A stretch of 64,000 nucleotides of DNA from AP-15 sp963812675 (GTDB taxonomy: Bacteria > Pseudomonadota > Alphaproteobacteria > ATCC43930 > CGMCC-115725): positions 1 to 64,000 of the forward strand of contig CAWEWR010000016.1 of the NCBI GenBank assembly GCA_963812675.1, read 5' to 3'. The position numbers and the translations under genes were made by a program. The notes under the pieces are model-generated. The model searched no databases. It had not been told where the DNA came from and worked only from the letters and a program-made list of their open reading frames with translations. Of this stretch, positions 31,448 through 39,845 are shown one piece after another (position 1 is the first letter of the stretch; each line of letters begins with the position of its first letter).

Positions 31448-32305
31448 ATGAAAATCGCCGGGACGACCCGGCTGGCGGGTATCATGGGTTGGCCCGTAGC
31501 CCATTCCCGGTCGCCATTGCTGCATGGCTTCTGGCTGGACGAGACCGGGACCGATGGCGCGTATGTTCCATTGCCGGTGCGGCCGGAGCACATTGAGCAG
31601 GCGCTGCGCGCGCTGCCGATCCTAGGCCTTCGCGGCTGCAATTTGACCATACCGCACAAACAAACGGCGCTCGATATTGCTGACCGGGTCGAACCTTTGG
31701 CGCGTCGGGTCGGTGCGGTGAACACGATTATCGTCGCGCCCGATAGCACTCTTGAAGCGCGCAATACCGACGTCTTCGGGTTTCGCGAGAACCTCCGAGA
31801 AGCGGTGCCGGATTGGAGGCCGGCGGCGGGTCCGGCGGTGGTCTTGGGCGCGGGCGGTTCGGCGAGGGCGGTGGTGGCTGCGTTGACCGATGCCGGCGTG
31901 ACCGAGATCCGGATCGTCAACCGCACGCTCTCTCGCGCTGAGACCGTGGCTCGGGACCTCGAGACGTCGGCGACGCGGATCGCCGTCCATCCCTGGAGCG
32001 AGGTGAGCCGTGTCCAGCGGCATGCGGGGCTGCTCGTCAATACGACGAGCCTCGGCATGATAGGCGAACCACCTTTGGTAATTGATCTGTCCTTGCCGCC
32101 CACGGCCCCGGTCATGGATATCGTTTACGTGCCGCTCGAAACGGATCTGCTTACCGCCGCTCGTCGGCGGGGAAACCCCGTCGTCGATGGCCTCGGCATG
32201 TTGCTGCATCAGGGCCGTCCCGGATTTGAAGCTTGGTTCGGCACGCCGGTGCGGGTGACGCCGGAACTGCGCGCGAGGATCGTCGCAACCCTGACATCGC
32301 CGTGA
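31448..32305 (+). CDS. aroE: Shikimate dehydrogenase
   Basis: This 285-residue enzyme reduces 3-dehydroshikimate with NADPH in aromatic amino-acid synthesis. It starts KIAGTTRLAGIMGWPVAHSRSPLLHGFWL. The catalytic lysine lies in LTIPHKQTAL (about 63-72). The NADP fold is VVLGAGGSARAVVAAL and the C-terminal motif VDGLGMLLHQGRPGFEAWFG. ATG 31448 is taken; TTG 31442 is also possible. Its TGA overlaps the coaE start (GTGA). Confidence 0.94.
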   Translation: MKIAGTTRLAGIMGWPVAHSRSPLLHGFWLDETGTDGAYVPLPVRPEHIEQALRALPILGLRGCNLTIPHKQTALDIADRVEPLARRVGAVNTIIVAPDSTLEARNTDVFGFRENLREAVPDWRPAAGPAVVLGAGGSARAVVAALTDAGVTEIRIVNRTLSRAETVARDLETSATRIAVHPWSEVSRVQRHAGLLVNTTSLGMIGEPPLVIDLSLPPTAPVMDIVYVPLETDLLTAARRRGNPVVDGLGMLLHQGRPGFEAWFGTPVRVTPELRARIVATLTSP

Positions 32306-33096
32306 TTGTTCTCGGCCTTACCGGCTCGATCGGCATGGGCAAGAGCACCGCGGCGGCGATGCTGCGGCGCCTCGGAGTGCCGCTGTTTGATGCGGATCTG
32401 GCGGTTCACCGTCTGCTCGCGTCGTCCGGGGCCGCCGTTCCAGCCGTTTCTGCCGCCTTTCCTGGTGTCGAGACGGAGGCGGGCGGGATCGATCGGGCAC
32501 AGCTCGGACAACGGGTTTTCACTGATCCCGCAGCACTGCGGCGGCTCGAAGCAATTCTTCACCCGATGGTGGCGGCCGAGGAAAGGCGATTTCTCGCTCG
32601 GTCACGTGCCCGGCGGGTACCGCTGGCCGTGCTCGACATACCGCTGCTGTTCGAAACCGGCGCAGAGCGCCGGTGCGATTATGTCCTCGTCGTTTCGGCA
32701 CCCGCCCTCGTGCAGCGGCAGCGCGTTCTGCGCCGGCCCGGGCTGAACGAGATTCGCCTCGACGCCATTCTTCGAAAACAGATGCCGGATTATCGGAAGC
32801 GGCAACACGCGGACTTTGTGGTGCGGACCGGGGCGAGCCGCGGGCTGACCTTGCGCCGTTTGAAGTCGATCGTCAGGCTACTCCGCAACCGGGGAGAAAG
32901 TAATTGCGCGAAGTCGTGCTCGACACCGAAACGACCGGTCTTGATCCAGCCGAAGGCCATCGCATCGTCGAGGTCGCCTGCATCGAGCTTGTCCACCACG
33001 TCCCGACGGGCCGCAAATTTCACCGTTACGTCAATCCCGAACGCGACATGCCCGAAGAGGCTCTCGCGATCCATGGCATCACGGCAGAATTTCTAG
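32302..33096 (+). CDS. coaE: Dephospho-CoA kinase, extended C-terminus
   Basis: This enzyme phosphorylates dephospho-CoA in the last step of CoA synthesis. The P-loop GLTGSIGMGKST is at residues 5-16, with PLFDADLAVHRL and LDIPLLFETGAERRCDYVLVV further on. GTG 32302 overlaps the aroE stop. The natural-looking end is near residue 200 (RRLKSIVRLLRNRGES), but no stop follows and the frame runs 64 more residues, to 33096, across the start of dnaQ in another phase. The tail is Ser/Thr/Arg-rich, as expected of an out-of-frame copy. This is either a lost stop codon or a nearby sequence error. Confidence 0.88.
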   Translation: MIVLGLTGSIGMGKSTAAAMLRRLGVPLFDADLAVHRLLASSGAAVPAVSAAFPGVETEAGGIDRAQLGQRVFTDPAALRRLEAILHPMVAAEERRFLARSRARRVPLAVLDIPLLFETGAERRCDYVLVVSAPALVQRQRVLRRPGLNEIRLDAILRKQMPDYRKRQHADFVVRTGASRGLTLRRLKSIVRLLRNRGESNCAKSCSTPKRPVLIQPKAIASSRSPASSLSTTSRRAANFTVTSIPNATCPKRLSRSMASRQNF

Positions 33097-33569
33097 CGAA
33101 CCAGGCGCCGTTTGCCGGGATCGCAGACGAATTACTGGCCTTCATTGGCTCGGACCGGCTGGTGATTTACAACTCCGAGTTCGATCTCTCGTTTTTGAAT
33201 GCCGAACTGGCCCGGTTGCATCGAGATCCGATCAGCTGCGCCTTTGTCGACACTCTCGGGCTGGCGCGGGTGCGGTTTCCTGGGGCACCGGCAAGCCTCG
33301 ACGCCCTGTGCCGCCGTTTCGAGATCGACCTGTCGGACCGTGTCGAGCATGGGGCTGAGATCGACTGCAGATTGCTCGCCGCGGTCTATCTCGAATTGCT
33401 CGGCGGCCGGCAACCTGGTCTCGATTTCGCGCTGCCCGCCGATGAGGTGGCGATTGCGGAGAGGATCATGCGTCCGCCGCGTCCCCATTCGCCTACGGCA
33501 GAGGAGGTGATCGCTCACGAGGCGATGCTGCGAATGATCATTGAGCCCATCTGGCTCGTGGAGGCGTAA
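32904..33569 (+). CDS. dnaQ: DNA polymerase III epsilon subunit (3'-5' exonuclease)
   Basis: The 221-residue proofreading subunit has the DEDDh residues: VLDTETTG (D7, E9), YNSEFDLSFLN (D), and VEHGAEIDCRLLA (H, D). The first is ExoI, the second ExoII, the last ExoIII. TTG 32904 is preceded by GGGGAGAAAG, a good ribosome site. It overlaps the coaE frame by 193 bases because coaE lacks its usual stop. The family is usually 230-245 residues, so this is slightly short but complete. Confidence 0.93.
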   Translation: MREVVLDTETTGLDPAEGHRIVEVACIELVHHVPTGRKFHRYVNPERDMPEEALAIHGITAEFLANQAPFAGIADELLAFIGSDRLVIYNSEFDLSFLNAELARLHRDPISCAFVDTLGLARVRFPGAPASLDALCRRFEIDLSDRVEHGAEIDCRLLAAVYLELLGGRQPGLDFALPADEVAIAERIMRPPRPHSPTAEEVIAHEAMLRMIIEPIWLVEA

Positions 33570-33572
33570 ACC

Positions 33573-34082
33573 TTACACCACCGGGTTGTCGGGTGCGGCG
33601 GCGATTTGGGCGTCAGCCTGCTGGCGGCGCAACAGCTCGGCGAAGTCAATCGGATTAATCATCAGAGGTGGAAAACCGCCGTCACGGGTCGCGTTCGCGA
33701 TAATCGCGCGGGCAAATGGAAAGACGATCCGCGGCGTCTCGACGAGAACCAGCGGAGCAAACATCTCCTGCGGCGCGTTTTTGACCGTTACCACCGTCCC
33801 GTAGGCGAGCTCGACTAGGAAGACCGGTTCCTCCTGGATGCGGGCCGTCGCGTTGATCGTCAGGACGACTTCGAAAACCTCTGGTCCGAGGTTCTGGGCT
33901 TTGACGTCGACGTTGATGTCGACCGAAGGCTGCGTCGTTTGCTGGATCAGGCTCTGCGGCGCCCGCGGATTTTCGAACGACAAATCCTTGATATATTGAG
34001 CGTTGACGATCAGCTGTTGCGGCCCGTCGGGCATTGCCGCCGGCATGTCGCTTTGGCCGTTGCCTCTCGCCTCGTCCGCCAT
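33573..34082 (-). CDS. secB: Protein-export chaperone SecB
   Basis: This 169-residue cytosolic chaperone keeps preproteins unfolded and passes them to SecA. The core LIVNAQYIKDLSFENPRAPQSL begins near residue 24, followed by EVVLTINATARIQEEPVFLVELAYG and PPLMINPIDFAELLRRQ. The acidic/Gln-rich N-terminus and short C-terminal tail are normal for Alphaproteobacteria. It is convergent with dnaQ and divergent from the Tim44-like gene, the usual order. Confidence 0.95.
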   Translation of the reverse strand: MADEARGNGQSDMPAAMPDGPQQLIVNAQYIKDLSFENPRAPQSLIQQTTQPSVDINVDVKAQNLGPEVFEVVLTINATARIQEEPVFLVELAYGTVVTVKNAPQEMFAPLVLVETPRIVFPFARAIIANATRDGGFPPLMINPIDFAELLRRQQADAQIAAAPDNPVV

Positions 34083-34445
34083 TGCCGTCTCCCCAAGACC
34101 AACCCTGCTGGCCTAACACGGATCGGGAAGGAGCAGCAACGGTTGGTCCCGGCGTTAGCCCGCATCCGGCACAAAAAGCAGCTCGGGCTCCCGGTCGGGT
34201 CGGATCTATCCTAAACGCGGCACCGTTCGGCACCTTCAGCCCGGTCAATGCGCAGATTAAAGCCTGAATGCGTGACCACGCCGATTTGCGAGCACGGCTC
34301 GCCGGCAATCCGTCGACGGAAGCGAGTAGCCGCGTGTCCTCGCGCCAACGCGCTTGCCGTGGTGCCACCCCCGCCCCATGTAGTCAAGATCCAGCCGAGG
34401 CCCGGAGCCCGGTATTTCTCTACGGCGGCAGGGCGCGGGAGGGAG
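34083..34445. other. Divergent intergenic region between secB and Tim44-like gene
   Basis: About 360 bases presumably with both promoters. Open frames on either strand are in-frame extensions without ribosome sites. Nothing else recognised. Confidence 0.5.
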
Positions 34446-35117
34446 ATGGGCGACTTTCAGCAATACTTCGATATCATCCTGTTCGCGATGGTCGCCGGTT
34501 TTTTGGTGCTGCGCCTGCGCAGCGTGCTCGGCCGGCGGACCGGAAACGAGCGGCGGCGCGAATTGTTTGTGCGGCGCCCGCGAGCTGCGCCGGAAAAGGG
34601 CCCGACTTTGATCCAACCCGGTCCCGGTGCCGCTGCTACTACTGCGACAACTACACCGCCGGCCGATGCGGTCGCGGAAGGTTTGAACCAGATTCATCGG
34701 GCCGACCCGAGCTTCGACCCCTCTCAATTCCTCGAGGGTGCTCGCATCGCATTCGAGACGATTGTTACTGCGTTTGCGAACGCCGACAAGGCCGGGCTGC
34801 GGCCTTTGCTGAGTGATGAGGTTTTCCAGCAATTTGTCACGGCGATCGACGAGCGCACCGCTGCTAAGGAGACGCTGGAGACGCGAATTCTACGCTTTGA
34901 CAGCGCGGACATCGTCGAAGCCGAACTCTTGGGGCGCAACGCGCAGATGACGGTTAAGTTGACCTCGCAGCAAATCAATGTGACGCGTGCGATGGACGGC
35001 AGCATCGTCGACGGCGACCCGGAGCACCCGACCGAGAAGACCGATTACTGGACCTTTGCGCGCGATACCCGATCCGCCGATCCAAACTGGGTTCTCGTCG
35101 CCACGAGCAGCGGCTGA
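34446..35117 (+). CDS. Tim44-like domain protein
   Basis: This 223-residue protein has an N-terminal membrane helix (FDIILFAMVAGFLVLRLRSVLG, about 7-28), a charged and Pro/Thr-rich linker, and a C-terminal Tim44/TimA-like domain (FLEGARIAFETIVTAFANADKAGLRPLLSDEVFQQF ... DYWTFARDTRSADPNWVLVAT). Bacterial TimA proteins sit on the inner membrane; their role is not settled. A GGGAGGGAG site precedes ATG 34446. It is followed by mltA, a common alphaproteobacterial arrangement. Confidence 0.92.
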   Translation: MGDFQQYFDIILFAMVAGFLVLRLRSVLGRRTGNERRRELFVRRPRAAPEKGPTLIQPGPGAAATTATTTPPADAVAEGLNQIHRADPSFDPSQFLEGARIAFETIVTAFANADKAGLRPLLSDEVFQQFVTAIDERTAAKETLETRILRFDSADIVEAELLGRNAQMTVKLTSQQINVTRAMDGSIVDGDPEHPTEKTDYWTFARDTRSADPNWVLVATSSG

Positions 35118-35160
35118 GCATCGGCCGCGGGCAAGCCGGGCCGGCCCTGCCGCGGCGGCC

Positions 35161-36261
35161 GTGCTCCTCGGTATCTTGGCGATTGCCTTAACGCATGACA
35201 GTGGACGGAGGCGATTCAGCCTTGAACCGGTTAGCTTCTACCGGTTATCGGGCTGGACCCGAGATCACGTCTCGGCCGCGGTCTCGGTGTTCCTGAAGTC
35301 CTGTGCCCGGTTTTTGACACGCACAGATGTGGCTCCGCTCGATGCGGTTGCTGTGAGCGTTGATTTCGGGCGGGTGGGAGACTGGCGGCCGCTGTGCGAG
35401 TCGGCTGAAGCGCTGCCGACCGGGGATGATGCGGGTGCCCGAGAATTTTTTGAGAAGGGTTTTACTCCGTTTGCCGTGGCGGACTACGGAAATACGCAGG
35501 GACTGTTTACCGGGTATTACGAGATCGAGCTAAACGGCTCGCGGCAACGCCATGGCCGCTATCAGACCCCGCTTTACCGCAAGCCTCCGGATCTAGGCGC
35601 TGACCCTCCGACGCGCGCCGAGATCGAGGATGGGGCGCTTGCGAGCCGCGGGTTGGAACTCCTCTGGGTAGACGATCCGATTGATGCATTCTTTCTACAG
35701 ATCCAGGGGTCGGGTCGCGTCCGGCTGAACGGGGGCGGCACCGTCCGGGTCGGCTACAACGGGCAGAACGGCCGTCCCTATGTGCCGGTCGGGCGACTGT
35801 TGATCGAGCGCGGAGTGATCCCGCGAGACAAGCTGACGATGGCGGCGATCCGGTCGTGGATGAAGCAGGATCCGGAAGCCGGAGCCGCCCTGCGCCGCGA
35901 GAACCCGTCTTATGTTTTCTTTCGGGAAGTCAAGGGCGATGGACCGATCGGGGCCGAAGGGGCCGCGTTGAGCGCAGCGCGGAGCATCGCGGTCGATCGC
36001 GCTTTCGTGGCGCTCGGTATCCCGGTCTGGCTCGAAGCGGATGAGCGGTTCGCCTCGGCGGACAGTGTGCGTCGTCTGATGGTCGCGCAGGATACCGGAG
36101 GTGCGATTAAAGGCCCGGTGCGCGGCGATGTCTTCTGGGGCACCGGAGATGCGGCGGGCAGCCGTGCCGGCGTCATGAATGCCAGCGGCAGGTATTACCT
36201 GTTGCTACCGCGCGCCGTTGCACGCCGTCTCGCACCCGGCGGATTGGCGCTGCCGGATTGA
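35161..36261 (+). CDS. mltA: Membrane-bound lytic murein transglycosylase A (MltA)
   Basis: This 366-residue enzyme cleaves glycan strands with formation of 1,6-anhydro ends. It has the MltA insert domain (GLFTGYYEIELNGSRQRHGRYQTPLYRKP) and the 3D domain with catalytic aspartates in DPIDAFFLQIQGSGRV and QDTGGAIKGPVRGDVFWGTGD. GTG 35161 gives a short hydrophobic start (LLGILAIALTH). The longer frame from 34987 overlaps the Tim44-like gene. No lipobox is visible, so it may be anchored or soluble in the periplasm. Confidence 0.92.
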   Translation: MLLGILAIALTHDSGRRRFSLEPVSFYRLSGWTRDHVSAAVSVFLKSCARFLTRTDVAPLDAVAVSVDFGRVGDWRPLCESAEALPTGDDAGAREFFEKGFTPFAVADYGNTQGLFTGYYEIELNGSRQRHGRYQTPLYRKPPDLGADPPTRAEIEDGALASRGLELLWVDDPIDAFFLQIQGSGRVRLNGGGTVRVGYNGQNGRPYVPVGRLLIERGVIPRDKLTMAAIRSWMKQDPEAGAALRRENPSYVFFREVKGDGPIGAEGAALSAARSIAVDRAFVALGIPVWLEADERFASADSVRRLMVAQDTGGAIKGPVRGDVFWGTGDAAGSRAGVMNASGRYYLLLPRAVARRLAPGGLALPD

Positions 36262-36329
36262 TTTGCCGACTGGATCGAGCCTAACTTCGGAACGCTTGTT
36301 CTGAGCCGATGACGGCGGGCCGAATTTGA

Positions 36330-37082
36330 ATGCGTGTAGCACTGTTCGTCACGTGTCTGGTCGATTTGTTCCGCCCGACGGTGGGCTTTGCGGCCGTCAA
36401 ATTGCTCGAAGACGCGGGGTGCACGGTCGACGTCCCGCGCCGGCAGACCTGTTGCGGTCAGCCCGCTTACAACTCCGGTGATCGGGCCGATGCCAAGGCA
36501 ATCGCCTTGCAGGTATTCAATGCCTTTGCCGGATATGACTACGTCGTTGCCCCCTCGGGATCTTGTGCCGGAATGCTGCGGGTACACTACCCGGAGCTCT
36601 TCGCCGACGATTCGGAGAACTTGCCGCGCGCGCGGGACCTCGCCGAGCGGAGTTGGGAGCTCGTTTCCTTCCTCGTCGACGTCTGCGGCGTGCCGGCGGT
36701 CACCGCGAGGTGGCAACGTCGAATCACCTACCATGACGCCTGCTCGGGCCTGCGCGAGCTCGGGGTCAAGCTCCAGCCGCGCCAGTTGCTCGCATCGGTT
36801 AACGGTCTGAGTATGGAGGAATTGCCGGGGGCGGAAGTGTGCTGCGGCTTTGGCGGCACCTTCTGCGTCAAATATCCGGATATTTCCGACAAAATGGTGA
36901 CCGACAAGGCCGCCGACATCGCTGCAACCGGCGCCGAAGCGGTCTTGGCCGGAGATCTCGGCTGTCTGCTAAACATAGCGGGCAAACTCTACCGGCTAGG
37001 CCGGCAGATCGAAGTTCGCCACGTGGCCGAGGTTCTCGCCGGCATCACCGACAGCGCCCCGGCGATCGGCGCGGCGCGGTAA
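36330..37082 (+). CDS. lldE: L-lactate utilisation protein LldE/LutA
   Basis: This 250-residue subunit of the LldEFG (LutABC) L-lactate dehydrogenase complex has two CCG domains for iron-sulfur or haterodisulfide-type chemistry: RRQTCCGQPAYNSGDR (about 32-47) and EVCCGFGGTFCVKYPDIS (about 169-186). It oxidises L-lactate to pyruvate with its partners. lldF starts six bases after its stop, and lldG overlaps lldF, forming one operon. Confidence 0.94.
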   Translation: MRVALFVTCLVDLFRPTVGFAAVKLLEDAGCTVDVPRRQTCCGQPAYNSGDRADAKAIALQVFNAFAGYDYVVAPSGSCAGMLRVHYPELFADDSENLPRARDLAERSWELVSFLVDVCGVPAVTARWQRRITYHDACSGLRELGVKLQPRQLLASVNGLSMEELPGAEVCCGFGGTFCVKYPDISDKMVTDKAADIAATGAEAVLAGDLGCLLNIAGKLYRLGRQIEVRHVAEVLAGITDSAPAIGAAR

Positions 37083-37087
37083 CGGGG

Positions 37088-38518
37088 ATGCTCGCGACCA
37101 GCCGAAATTTTGAGGCCGCAACCCAGGCCGGCTTGGCTAACCAGAATTTGCAGCGCGCGCTGGGTCTGGCGCGAACCGGGTTTCCGCTGCGGCGCCGTCT
37201 GGCTGTCGAACGGCTGCCGGAGTTCGAAACGTTGCGCGAAATCGGCCGGTCGATCAAGGACCACACCCTCCAGCACCTCGACTTCTACCTCGAGCTGTAC
37301 GAAGCCCAGGTCAAGGCCTCTGGCGGCGAGGTGCATTGGGCGCGCACCGCGGAGGAGGCGTGCGCGGCGGTGCTGCACATTTGCCGCTCGGCAGGCGCCA
37401 AGCTCGTCGCGAAGGGCAAGTCGATGGTCGCCGAGGAAGCGGGGCTCAACGAAGCCCTCGAGGCGAACGGCATCACCCCGGTCGAGGCCGATCTCGGCGA
37501 ATACATCATCCAGCTGCGGCATGAGCCGCCCAGCCATATCATCGCGCCGGCGATCCATCTGGTTAAGGAACAGGTGGCCGAGACATTTCGGGCCGAGCAT
37601 CGCTCGCTCGACCCGGACCGGTTGTTGGCCGAGCCGCGGGAAATGTGTGACGAGGCGCGTTCGGTGCTGCGCCCGCATTTCCTCGCTGCCGATGTCGGCA
37701 TCACCGGTGCCAATTTTCTCATCGCGGAGACCGGTTCGAGCATCATCGTGACCAATGAGGGCAACGGCGATCTGACGCAGACCCTGCCGCGAATCCATAT
37801 CGTCATGACCAGCATCGAAAAGCTCGTCCCGACATTCGAGGATGCCGCGACGTTGCTGCGGCTGCTGGCGCGCTCGGCGACGGGGCAGGAATTCTCGAGC
37901 TACACGACGATCTCGACCGGACCGCGCCGGGCGGGTGATCTCGACGGCCCGGAGCAGTATCACGTGATTCTGCTCGACAACGGCCGCAGCGCGATGATCG
38001 GCACGGAATTCCAGGACATGCTACGATGCATCCGTTGTTCGGCATGCATGAACCACTGTCCGGTGTATGCCGCGGTCGGCGGCCATGCCTATGGCTGGGT
38101 CTATCCGGGGCCGATGGGCGCGGTATTGACGCCGAGCCTGATCGGCATCGAGGAAGCCGGACATCTGCCAAACGCCTCGACGTTCTGCGGGCGTTGCGAG
38201 AGCGTATGCCCGGTCAAGATCCCGTTGCCCAAGATGATGCGCCATTGGCGCGAGCGCGAATACGCCGAAAAACTGAGCCCGGCGGCCTACCGCAGCGGCC
38301 TTGCAGCGTGGGCATGGGTCGCGCGCCGTCCGGCGCTTTATCGCGTGCTTACCGAGATAGCCGTCCGGGCGCTCGGCTGGGCCGGCGGCCGGCGTGGCCG
38401 CTTCCGCACTCTGCCTCTGGCGGCTGGCTGGACCGGGGTGCGCGATATGCCGGCGCCGGAGGGCCGCAGCTTTCAGAGCCTTTGGATGCATCGGCAGAAG
38501 AGTGGAGCGGTCCGGTGA
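37088..38518 (+). CDS. lldF: L-lactate utilisation iron-sulfur protein LldF/LutB
   Basis: The 476-residue subunit has a DUF162 (LUD) N-terminal domain and two 4Fe-4S motifs: CIRCSACMNHCPVYAAVGG (about 314-332) and CGRCESVCPVKIP. ATG 37088 is preceded by ACGGGG. The open frame extends upstream to 36839 inside lldE, which is a shadow. Electrons from lactate probably flow through these clusters to the quinone pool. Confidence 0.94.
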   Translation: MLATSRNFEAATQAGLANQNLQRALGLARTGFPLRRRLAVERLPEFETLREIGRSIKDHTLQHLDFYLELYEAQVKASGGEVHWARTAEEACAAVLHICRSAGAKLVAKGKSMVAEEAGLNEALEANGITPVEADLGEYIIQLRHEPPSHIIAPAIHLVKEQVAETFRAEHRSLDPDRLLAEPREMCDEARSVLRPHFLAADVGITGANFLIAETGSSIIVTNEGNGDLTQTLPRIHIVMTSIEKLVPTFEDAATLLRLLARSATGQEFSSYTTISTGPRRAGDLDGPEQYHVILLDNGRSAMIGTEFQDMLRCIRCSACMNHCPVYAAVGGHAYGWVYPGPMGAVLTPSLIGIEEAGHLPNASTFCGRCESVCPVKIPLPKMMRHWREREYAEKLSPAAYRSGLAAWAWVARRPALYRVLTEIAVRALGWAGGRRGRFRTLPLAAGWTGVRDMPAPEGRSFQSLWMHRQKSGAVR

Positions 38519-39246
38519 GCGAGGCCCGTGAAAGGATTCTTGCCAACGTTCGTAATTCGCTTGGTCGTGGTCGGCTCGATCGTAATGAGGAAGCGGAATT
38601 GCGCGCCCGCCTCGCGGCGCACCCACGGAATCCGGTTCCTGCCAGGGCGACGACGATCGATGAGCGGGCGCGAATCGACCTGTTCATCGCGATGGCCGAG
38701 GAGGTGCAGTCGACGGTAACAAGGGTAAACTCACTCGCAGCGGTGCCGGAGGCGATCGCGCGCTATCTTGGCGCTGAGAACCTTCCGGCCGAGCTCGTCA
38801 TGGCCCCCGACCCGAGCCTCGACGAGATCCCGTGGAAGACGTGGCCCTTGCTGAAAATCCGCCGCGGCCGGGCTGAGGCGGAAGATCGGGTCAGCCTTAC
38901 GCCCTGTCATGCTGCAATCGCCGAAACCGGCACTTTGATGCTGATTTCCGGAGCACAGACGCCAACGACGCTCAATTTCCTGCCGGAGACCCATATCGTG
39001 GTGGTCCGCCGCGACCAAGTGGTCGCTACCTACGAGGATGGCTGGGACCGCCTGCGAGCTGGCAAAACAGCGGAAGTGATCCCGCGGACCGTCAACTTCG
39101 TCACTGGTCCGTCGCGCACGGCGGACATCGAGCAACACATCGAACTGGGTGCGCATGGGCCCAGGCGTCTCCATATCGTTCTCGTCGAAGATGGTCAGGC
39201 GGCGACAAGTGAAGGGAACGAGCAACACAGCGGGCCCGCGGGGTGA
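38515..39246 (+). CDS. lldG: L-lactate utilisation protein LldG/LutC
   Basis: This 243-residue LUD-domain protein starts SEARERILANVRNSLGRG and has the family segments AETGTLMLISGAQTPTTLNFLPETHIVVV and RTVNFVTGPSRTADIEQHIELGAHGPRRLHIVLV. GTG 38515 overlaps the lldF stop (GTGA). It completes the LldEFG complex. No LldR-type regulator gene is adjacent. Confidence 0.93.
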   Translation: MSEARERILANVRNSLGRGRLDRNEEAELRARLAAHPRNPVPARATTIDERARIDLFIAMAEEVQSTVTRVNSLAAVPEAIARYLGAENLPAELVMAPDPSLDEIPWKTWPLLKIRRGRAEAEDRVSLTPCHAAIAETGTLMLISGAQTPTTLNFLPETHIVVVRRDQVVATYEDGWDRLRAGKTAEVIPRTVNFVTGPSRTADIEQHIELGAHGPRRLHIVLVEDGQAATSEGNEQHSGPAG

Positions 39247-39724
39247 TCATAGCCTCTGGCGAGAAGCGGTTCGCGACGTTCGGCCGTTGCGCGGTGCCAG
39301 GCCGGCCAATTCGGAAGGGTCGCGGCGCGAGCCGGACGTCGCTTCGGCGCGAGTTGAGCGACCCCGCGCGCTCCCGTCGCGCATGCCGCCCCTCGATCGA
39401 TTTGCCGGGATCGACCGCGCCAACGGCGAACGGCTGAAGCGCGGTCTGCATAGGATAGATGCACGCCTCGATCTACACGGAATGACTCAAGCCGAGGCGC
39501 ATGCGGCCCTCTCTGTCTTTATCGCGGCGTCGCGGGTCGCCGGACGGCGTTGCGTGCTCGTCATCACCGGGCGGGGTCTCGGCCAGAGCGGGGCGGGCAT
39601 CCTCAAGAGTTCGGTTCCGCGCTGGCTCGAGGAACCGGAGCTGCGGCGGCAAATCCTCGCTATCGCGCCGGCGCAGCCGCATCACGGGGGTCCCGGCGCC
39701 ACCTATCTGCTGCTCCGCCGCTGA
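39209..39724 (+). CDS. Smr/MutS2 domain protein
   Basis: The 171-residue product has the alphaproteobacterial Smr layout. SLWREAVRDVRPLR is near the N-terminus. The Smr domain (about 88-171) reads RLDLHGMTQAEAHAALSVFI, VLVITGRGLGQSGAGILKSSVPRWL and AQPHHGGPGATYLLLRR. Smr domains can nick DNA or RNA. GTG 39209 overlaps the end of lldG by 38 bases and has only a weak ribosome site; the true start could be slightly different. Confidence 0.88.
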   Translation: MKGTSNTAGPRGDHSLWREAVRDVRPLRGARPANSEGSRREPDVASARVERPRALPSRMPPLDRFAGIDRANGERLKRGLHRIDARLDLHGMTQAEAHAALSVFIAASRVAGRRCVLVITGRGLGQSGAGILKSSVPRWLEEPELRRQILAIAPAQPHHGGPGATYLLLRR

Positions 39725-39845
39725 ACCAAAACGAGACGAATAGTCGCATTTCACGCGAGAACGGCAAGAAAGCCGCGGCATTTTTCTTGCGGGAATCTGT
39801 CGGTACCGTCACAAGACCACGTAGCTCCCACCTCACGAATTGCCA

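Noticed and set aside
36839..37087. Upstream extension of lldF
   Set aside because: It runs inside lldE in another phase and is Arg-rich; ATG 37088 fits the family start.
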